DNA of 11,339 nucleotides from Hyphomicrobiaceae bacterium UBA2767. Lineage in GTDB: Bacteria > Pseudomonadota > Alphaproteobacteria > Rhizobiales > Methyloligellaceae. Numbering within the stretch: position 1 is the stretch's first letter; every line of letters starts with the position of its first letter. The position numbers and the translations under genes are program-made. Of the stretch, positions 7,130 to 11,339 are shown one piece after another. The DNA lies in contig DEIT01000057.1 in assembly GCA_002352635.1 (NCBI GenBank), forward strand, positions 12,002 to 23,340, written 5' to 3'. Under the pieces are notes generated by a model. That model worked only from the letters and a program-made list of their open reading frames with translations. It had not been told where the DNA came from and made no database searches.

Positions 7130-7161
7130 TTGTTGACACGGTCCAACCCCTGATAATCTAG
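7130..7161 (+). promoter_or_regulatory. Possible promoter for the winged-helix/bactofilin pair
   Basis: TTGTTGACA (7130-7138) contains a perfect TTGACA -35 box at 7133-7138. Downstream, GATAATCTAG (7152-7161) offers -10 candidates: GATAAT (7152-7157) pairs best with TTGTTG at 16 bases, whereas TTGACA would need the weaker AATCTA or ATCTAG at 16-17. It lies within the 165 bases between serA and the next likely start. That gap shows no strong intrinsic terminator, so read-through from serA also remains possible. Confidence 0.4.
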
Positions 7162-7204
7162 TTTTTGCGGCGCTTGCGGGATGTATTGCGTATGGAGTTC
7201 CACC

Positions 7205-7651
7205 GTGACGCGCGAAAAATTGGCGAGGCGGGACATCGCGCTTCTCGGGCGGCTCATGCAAGGGCCACGCGAGTTGGGCGGTCTTCCGTATGATGGAATA
7301 GAACGATTGACGGCGCTGGGCCTGGCAACAAGAGTGCTTGGCTGTTGCGAAATTACGCGTGCCGGTCAATTGAATTATCATCGGCACCAGTACTTAAGAG
7401 GGGCGGGTGGACGATCTGTGCGTGTGGCGCAGAAAAGTCCGACCTTCCTGCAGGAAGCCCAATATCCTGCGCCCCTAAGCCGCAATCAGCTTTTCACCTT
7501 TCTTAGTGCCCGGCGGAAGAAGGACAACCGCGTGGGACAGGACACGTCACTGTCAGAGTGGCTCTTGAATTTTGTGTTCGAGACTGCGCATCGGATTCAT
7601 GGAAAGAAGGCAGACGCGACTGTCACAGAGCGCCAGGCTCCTCAGACCTAG
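7205..7651 (+). CDS. Hypothetical protein with a winged-helix-like N-terminal region
   Basis: I do not recognise this family. The product has 148 residues if translation begins at the GTG at 7205, which has GGAG (7194-7197) seven bases upstream. An in-frame ATG at 7181 would give 156 residues but has only a weak site. The N-terminal ~60 residues look like a small winged-helix DNA-binding fold: IALLGRLMQGP, then a helix around YDGIERLTALGLATRV, then EITRAGQLNYHRHQYL as the wing/third-helix region. The pattern of a short helix, LxxLGL and 'ITxAG' is common in winged-helix proteins. The C-terminal half is basic and polar (SARRKKDNR), with a hydrophobic SEWLLNFVFETAHRI segment and no transmembrane helix. 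It ends 30 bases before the bactofilin gene, suggesting a shared transcript. A regulator of that gene or of the envelope is possible, but this is inference only. Confidence 0.6.
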   Translation: MTREKLARRDIALLGRLMQGPRELGGLPYDGIERLTALGLATRVLGCCEITRAGQLNYHRHQYLRGAGGRSVRVAQKSPTFLQEAQYPAPLSRNQLFTFLSARRKKDNRVGQDTSLSEWLLNFVFETAHRIHGKKADATVTERQAPQT

Positions 7652-7681
7652 CGAATTCTGAACAAACCTCAGCGAGGAAAC

Positions 7682-8053
7682 TTGAACAAGATGCGGGACG
7701 AAGAAAACAAAGAGACGTCAGTGATCGGTGAGGACCTGGTCGTTGACGGAAATATCAACTGCAAGAGTGATCTCATGATCGAGGGAAATGTGGAGGGAAA
7801 CGTCTCCTGTGTTGCGCTTTATGTGGGGAAGACTGGCAGGGTCTTCGGCGATATCAGCAGCGATAACGTCCAGATAGAGGGAACGGTCAAGGGAATGATC
7901 AAGTCGGGCAGCGTCGAACTCAAAGACGGATGCACGCTGGAAGGTGATATTGAGAGCCAGACGCTCGCCATCGATCATGGAGCAAATTTCTCCGGCTCGG
8001 TACGGCCGACGGGTGATGCGATCAGACCGCACCTTAAAGAGGCTGCCGAGTAA
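7682..8053 (+). CDS. Bactofilin (polymer-forming cytoskeletal protein)
   Basis: Bactofilins are small proteins of a right-handed beta-helix fold that polymerise without nucleotide into membrane-associated filaments and position cell-wall enzymes, stalks or polar machinery. The 123-residue product fits in length (about 110-180) and architecture: a short charged N-terminal tail, a repeat region from about residue 15 to 110 with successive rungs (VIGEDLVVDGNINCKSDLMI, EGNVEGNVSC, VGKTGRVFGDISSDNVQI, EGTVKGMIKSGSVEL, CTLEGDIESQTLAI, GANFSGSV), and a short tail. The start is ambiguous. TTG at 7682 lies four bases after GAGG (7674-7677); ATG at 7691 is three codons later but lies 13 bases from it. 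Bactofilin genes are often next to an M23 peptidase gene; none is seen here. The neighbour is the winged-helix-like protein instead. Confidence 0.9.
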   Translation: MNKMRDEENKETSVIGEDLVVDGNINCKSDLMIEGNVEGNVSCVALYVGKTGRVFGDISSDNVQIEGTVKGMIKSGSVELKDGCTLEGDIESQTLAIDHGANFSGSVRPTGDAIRPHLKEAAE

Positions 8054-8322
8054 GCCGCAAAATTCGGGGCCGTTCGCCGGGAAAACATACTTCCAAACCT
8101 GGCTCTCCGATCGAGCATCACGGTTTTGTATCTGCCGATACCCATTCTTTAGAGTGATCAAACCCTCTCAGCTGGCAGCAAATCTGCATGACAGGAGGAG
8201 AGTGCTGCTGCAGGTGGCATGCACTGCGGTATATGGTGTACAGAGGGTCTGGCATAATGTATACAATCAAAAAATTCCAGTGAATTTTCTCATCATCCAG
8301 CACACTTTTCGGGGGGCAGGTT
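8054..8322 (+). other. Non-coding gap before fhs with several small inverted repeats
   Basis: No credible gene lies in these 269 bases. By eye I see a hairpin GTATC-TGCC-GATAC (8128-8141), a possible longer stem GCAGCA (8175-8180) with TGCTGC (8203-8208), the small repeat GCAG/CTGC around 8176-8187, and the palindromes TGTACA (8237-8242) and TGTATACA (8258-8265). The last 60 bases are AT-rich and probably hold the fhs promoter: CATAAT (8253-8258) or TACAAT (8262-8267) could be -10 boxes, but neither has a good -35 box. No T-tract terminator for the bactofilin transcript was found. Confidence 0.5.
8237..8265. promoter_or_regulatory. Paired palindromes TGTACA and TGTATACA upstream of fhs, candidate operator
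   Basis: TGTACA (8237-8242) and TGTATACA (8258-8265) have centres 22 bases apart, about two helical turns, and lie 58-86 bases before the fhs start, overlapping likely -10 sequences. The second, read as ATGTATACAA, resembles the T-x-GTATAC-x-A operators of FadR/FCD-type GntR regulators. The regulator is not in the window, and the match is by eye only. Confidence 0.3.
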
Positions 8323-9993
8323 ATGAATGTTGATCTAGAAATTGCGCGTGCCGCAAAGCTCAGACCAATCACAGAAATCGCCAACAAGATCGGGTTTCCT
8401 GATGATGTTGTGCTGCAACATGGGCCACATATCGCGAAAATCGATCTCGGCCATGTTGAAAAGATTGCTGAGAACCCCAACGGCAAGCTGATCCTCGTAA
8501 CAGCCATCTCGCCAACCCCGAGCGGTGAAGGTAAAACGACGACCACCGTGGGTTTGGGTGATGCGCTTAACCGCATTGGCAAGAAGGCGATGATTTGCAT
8601 CCGCGAACCTTCCCTGGGCCCGGTATTTGGCATGAAGGGCGGAGCGGCCGGCGGCGGTCATGCGCAGGTCGTACCGATGGAACAGATAAACCTGCACTTC
8701 ACCGGCGATTTTCATGCAATCGCAGCGGCAAACAATCTGCTCGCGGCGATGATTGACAATCATATCTATTGGGGCAACGAGCTTGAGATCGACGAGCGGC
8801 GGATCGGATGGAAACGCGTTGTCGACATGAATGATCGTGCTCTGCGCAAAATCGTCAATTCCCTCGGCGGGCGGACCAATGGTTTCCCGCGGGAAGATGG
8901 TTTCGATATTGTCGTGGCGTCTGAAGTGATGGCGATCTTCTGTCTGTCCACAAACATGCGCGATCTGGAAGACCGGCTTGGCAATATCATTGTCGGCTAT
9001 ACTCGCAAGGGTAAGGCGATAACGGCCAGGGATATTCAGGCGCATGGCGCCATGACGGTGTTGCTTAAGGATGCGCTATCGCCGAACCTGGTGCAGACAC
9101 TTGAGAACAACCCGGCCTTTATTCATGGTGGCCCGTTCGCCAATATTGCCCACGGTTGCAACTCGGTACTGGCCACAAGAACCGCACTTGGTTTGGCGGA
9201 CTATGTCGTAACCGAGGCAGGGTTCGGCGCCGATCTGGGCGCTGAAAAATTCTTCGACATCAAATGCCGCAAGGCAGGTTTGAGTCCATCAGCGGTGGTG
9301 CTGGTCGCGACAGCCCAGGCGCTTAAATGGCATGGCGGTGTGGAGAAGGATGGTCTCAAGAGCGAAAACGTGGAGGCTATCAAGAAGGGCGCTCCGAATA
9401 TTGCCAGGCATATTAGTAATCTGAGCAAATTTGGTGTGCCTGTCGTGGTTGCCGTCAACCGGTTCCCGACCGATACGGATGCGGAACTTGAGGCAATTGC
9501 TGAAATCGCCAGGGAAAATGGTGCCGATGTTGCTATTTGCTCTCATTGGGCGGACGGTGGCGCAGGCGCGGTAGAGCTCGCCGAAAAAGTCTCAACTCTG
9601 GCCGACGCGGACAAGGCCAACTTCAAAACGCTTTATGAAGACGACATGCCGCTCTGGGACAAGGTCAAGACCATCGCCACGGAGCTTTACGGCGCTGAAG
9701 ATATTAGCGGCGATAAGGCGGTAAGGAACCAGTTCAAGCGCTTGGAGAAGGATGGCTTTGGCCATTTGCCGGTGTGCATGGCCAAGACTCAATACTCCTT
9801 CTCAACCGATCCAACACTCCGGGCCGCGCCGAGCGGACACGTGATACCAATCCGTGAGGTACGCTTGTCTGCTGGAGCTGGATTCGTGGTTGTGATTGCC
9901 GGTGACATCATGACCATGCCTGGTCTGCCGCGCGAACCTGCGTCGCATCACATCAAGATGGGTGACGACGGTCAGATCGTCGGCCTTTCTTAG
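8323..9993 (+). CDS. fhs: Formate-tetrahydrofolate ligase (10-formyl-THF synthetase)
   Basis: Fhs joins formate to tetrahydrofolate using ATP, giving 10-formyl-THF for purine and formyl-Met synthesis, or running in reverse in C1 assimilation and dissimilation. It is a cytosolic homotetramer in known cases. The 556 residues match the bacterial monofunctional enzyme length. Visible motifs are the P-loop PTPSGEGKTTTTVGL (64-78), the EPSLGPVFGMKGGAAGGG signature (94-111), HFTGDFHAI, the second signature VVTEAGFGADLGAEKFFDIK, VVAVNRFPTDTD, and the C-terminal AGDIMTMPGLPREPA, which lines the folate/formate site. The ATG at 8323 follows a G-rich GGGGGGCAGG (8311-8320). The gene is probably transcribed on its own from the preceding 269-base gap. 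No convincing terminator follows. Confidence 0.97.
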   Translation: MNVDLEIARAAKLRPITEIANKIGFPDDVVLQHGPHIAKIDLGHVEKIAENPNGKLILVTAISPTPSGEGKTTTTVGLGDALNRIGKKAMICIREPSLGPVFGMKGGAAGGGHAQVVPMEQINLHFTGDFHAIAAANNLLAAMIDNHIYWGNELEIDERRIGWKRVVDMNDRALRKIVNSLGGRTNGFPREDGFDIVVASEVMAIFCLSTNMRDLEDRLGNIIVGYTRKGKAITARDIQAHGAMTVLLKDALSPNLVQTLENNPAFIHGGPFANIAHGCNSVLATRTALGLADYVVTEAGFGADLGAEKFFDIKCRKAGLSPSAVVLVATAQALKWHGGVEKDGLKSENVEAIKKGAPNIARHISNLSKFGVPVVVAVNRFPTDTDAELEAIAEIARENGADVAICSHWADGGAGAVELAEKVSTLADADKANFKTLYEDDMPLWDKVKTIATELYGAEDISGDKAVRNQFKRLEKDGFGHLPVCMAKTQYSFSTDPTLRAAPSGHVIPIREVRLSAGAGFVVVIAGDIMTMPGLPREPASHHIKMGDDGQIVGLS

Positions 9994-10181
9994 GCCACGT
10001 CACACGCGCCGGTCATTCGGCGTTAACGCGGAAATGATGCGTTTGTTCCTTCAGGCGGGACATAAGTGATTGTGTTCTTTATCTGAGGTTCGATGTCCGG
10101 ACAGGCGCGTCCGCCGATGTTGGTAGTTCGGGTAGAGCATGGTCTGATAGATTTCATTTCCTGTCAGGCTGGCCAAGTCTC
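9994..10181. other. Convergent intergenic gap between fhs and the DMT transporter gene
   Basis: These 188 bases separate two convergent genes. They hold a 5-bp hairpin CGCCG/CGGCG (10007-10022), a perfect palindrome TGTCCGGACA (10094-10103) and the tetraloop hairpin GGCG-CGTC-CGCC (10104-10115). None is followed by a T-tract on either strand, so I do not call a terminator. No gene with a credible start was recognised here. Confidence 0.45.
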
Positions 10182-11081
10182 TCAACCTTTGCGCGCTGAA
10201 AGGACCACCCCAGAGAGGATCAACGTAATGCCGATGAGGTGGTAAGCATGCGGCTCCTCGCCGAGCAGTGCGATTGCCATGACGGCGCCGAACAGTGGTA
10301 CGAGGTAGAGGCAGACGCCGGCACGGTTCGCCCCTATCAGCTCTACACCCCGGTTGTAACAGATATAGGCCAACACGGAGGGAAAGACCGCGACATAGGC
10401 GATCGATGCCATAGTCTCGGTGTCGAAATGCAGTTGCCGTCCGGAAATATGCTCCCAAACATAGAATGGTGTGTTGACGAGGGCGCCTATGAGAAACGTC
10501 ACGGCAACAAAACTCAGCCAGTGAATTTCGGGCCGCTTGCGTAGGAAGGCGGTATAGAGTCCCCATAGCGCCAACGCAGCGACAATCAGAAAATCACCCC
10601 AGTTGAGCACAAAGTCCTTGAGTACAGCCAATTCGCCCCGCGCGACCATAAACAGAACGCCAGTGATCGAGATGGCGATACCCACACCCTGTCGCAAAGA
10701 GACCCGGTCACCGAAGAAGGCGACGCTTGCGAGAACGATGAGCACCGGTCCGCTCGATTGCAAGATGAGCGCATTCAGTGCTGTCGTGTAGCTCAGCCCC
10801 GTATAGCTCAGCGAATTGAACGCGCCGACGCCAATGGTTCCGAAGAAAAACAGGATCGGCAAGCTGGCCCGGATGAGCGGCCAGTCGCGTTTGAGATGGG
10901 ATACCGCGAAAGGCAGAATGATTAGCGTTGCGACGCTCCAGCGCGACCACGCAAGCGCGATTGGCGGCACATGCCCGTGCACGCCGCGTCCGACAACGAA
11001 ATTGCCTGCCCAGAAGAGTGCTGTCAGCGCTAGCAGCAGATAGGCGTTTGCGTAGAGCTTTTCAAAAAGTCGGGTGAACAT
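10182..11081 (-). CDS. EamA/DMT-superfamily permease
   Basis: The 299-residue product is an inner-membrane protein with about ten hydrophobic segments arranged as two EamA repeats. Repeat one starts with YLLLALTALFWAGNFVVGRG, the usual first helix of DMT carriers, and includes FNSLSYTGLSYTTALNALIL and VLIVLASVAFFGDRVSLRQ with the conserved acidic/basic pair after helix 4. Repeat two runs from FLIVAALALWGLYTAFLRK to VPLFGAVMAIALLGEEP and ITLILSGVVLSARKG. DMT proteins export amino acids, metabolites or drugs; the substrate cannot be told from sequence. Length fits the family (about 280-310). The ATG at 11081 is the natural start, although its ribosome binding site (ACGGA) is weak. It is transcribed away from purA. 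From memory, a related transporter often sits between serA and purA in rhizobia. Confidence 0.88.
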   Translation of the reverse strand: MFTRLFEKLYANAYLLLALTALFWAGNFVVGRGVHGHVPPIALAWSRWSVATLIILPFAVSHLKRDWPLIRASLPILFFFGTIGVGAFNSLSYTGLSYTTALNALILQSSGPVLIVLASVAFFGDRVSLRQGVGIAISITGVLFMVARGELAVLKDFVLNWGDFLIVAALALWGLYTAFLRKRPEIHWLSFVAVTFLIGALVNTPFYVWEHISGRQLHFDTETMASIAYVAVFPSVLAYICYNRGVELIGANRAGVCLYLVPLFGAVMAIALLGEEPHAYHLIGITLILSGVVLSARKG

Positions 11082-11165
11082 GGGTCCGTGTTAGGCAAGA
11101 CACAAGGTTACGTAAAGAGGAGTTATCGCACTCGCTTCACGTGCAGACTCGCGCTATAACCAGAC

Positions 11166-11201
11166 ACGGCCCCCACATGTGTGCGGGGCCGTTCGGTTTT
11201 T
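11166..11201 (+). terminator. Terminator-shaped hairpin in the purA leader
   Basis: ACGGCCCC (11166-11173) pairs perfectly with GGGGCCGT (11185-11192). A further CAC/GTG (11174-11176 with 11181-11183) can form inside past one bulged C, and TTTTT follows at 11197-11201. The T-tract is on the plus-strand side only. As the gene to the left runs on the minus strand, there is no upstream plus-strand gene to terminate. The hairpin is therefore either an attenuator 23 bases before purA or the 3' end of a small RNA. The four bases between stem and T-tract make it weaker than the other two terminators. Confidence 0.65.
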
Positions 11202-11223
11202 CTTGGGCAGGCAGTATCAGATC

Positions 11224-11339
11224 ATGGCGAATGTGGTTGTCGTCGGTTCCCAATGGGGCGACGAAGGTAAAGGCAAGATCGTTGATTGGCTTTCGGAGCG
11301 CGCCGATGTGGTGGTGCGGTTTCAGGGCGGGCACAATGC
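11224..11339 (+). CDS. purA: Adenylosuccinate synthetase, N-terminal part (3' end outside window)
   Basis: PurA joins IMP and aspartate using GTP to form adenylosuccinate, the first step from IMP to AMP. Only 38 residues are inside the window, but they are diagnostic: VVVVGSQWGDEGKGKIVD with the GDEGKGK nucleotide loop (12-18), catalytic D13, and RFQGGHN (32-38), whose histidine is the second catalytic residue. The frame is open to the right edge. The ATG at 11224 gives the canonical start length; upstream GGCAG is only a modest ribosome binding site. A possible -10 box TATAAC (11155-11160) lies upstream but has no well-placed -35, and a terminator-like hairpin lies between it and the start. 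Confidence 0.96.
   Translation, partial: MANVVVVGSQWGDEGKGKIVDWLSERADVVVRFQGGHN

Noticed and set aside
8335..9045. A 236-codon open frame on the minus strand inside fhs
   Set aside because: It is fully antiparallel to a certain fhs gene, has no recognisable domain, and such frames are expected opposite GC-biased codons.
10094..10115. Palindrome TGTCCGGACA and adjacent hairpin GGCG-CGTC-CGCC as a bidirectional terminator
   Set aside because: No T-tract on either side; kept only as a description of the gap.
10051..10566. A 171-codon minus-strand frame overlapping the end of the DMT transporter gene
   Set aside because: It is a shifted frame of the transporter, rich in Arg/His/Pro/Cys as expected for an out-of-frame reading of membrane-protein codons. 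The in-frame product is a complete EamA protein, so no frameshift is needed.
1..11339. Mobile elements, CRISPR arrays, toxin-antitoxin or defence genes
   Set aside because: Looked for transposase, integrase, direct-repeat arrays and short paired toxin/antitoxin-like frames; none is present. The gene content is ordinary metabolism and envelope function.

Overview
The window reads as a chromosomal core-metabolism stretch of an alphaproteobacterium, most likely of the Hyphomicrobiales (Rhizobiales) type. The reasons are: an N-terminally extended dihydropteroate synthase next to glmM; the long alphaproteobacterial form of SerC followed by a 526-residue, ACT-domain SerA; a short structured leader before serC that resembles the published alphaproteobacterial serC RNA motif; a rhizobial-style small outer-membrane beta-barrel; and a DMT-type transporter divergent from purA. 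GC content looks to be in the mid-50s percent. I cannot name a genus from the sequence alone.

Layout from left to right. (1) 1-1552: the 3' end of a PLP-dependent D-cysteine desulfhydrase/ACC deaminase-like gene, then folP 40 bases later. (2) 1700-3131: glmM, closed by a strong intrinsic terminator. (3) 3274-4103: a monocistronic outer-membrane beta-barrel gene with its own terminator. (4) 4126-7039: serC-serA, with a probable promoter and a regulatory leader that can bury the serC ribosome binding site. (5) 7133-8053: a small winged-helix-like protein of unknown function and a bactofilin, probably co-transcribed. (6) 8323-9993: fhs, formate-tetrahydrofolate ligase, preceded by a 269-base non-coding stretch with palindromes. 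(7) 10182-11081, minus strand: an EamA/DMT family permease. (8) 11224 to the end: the start of purA, behind a terminator-shaped hairpin in the divergent intergenic region.

Functional theme: SerC and SerA make serine, the main one-carbon donor. FolP makes the folate precursor, Fhs loads formate onto tetrahydrofolate, and purine synthesis (PurA branch) consumes 10-formyl-THF. GlmM feeds UDP-GlcNAc to peptidoglycan and lipopolysaccharide; the bactofilin and the beta-barrel belong to the cell envelope. No mobile elements, CRISPR arrays, tRNA or rRNA genes were seen.

I found no clear new multi-gene system. The points most worth a second look are the serC leader, the purA leader hairpin, the unannotated winged-helix protein beside the bactofilin, and the paired palindromes upstream of fhs.
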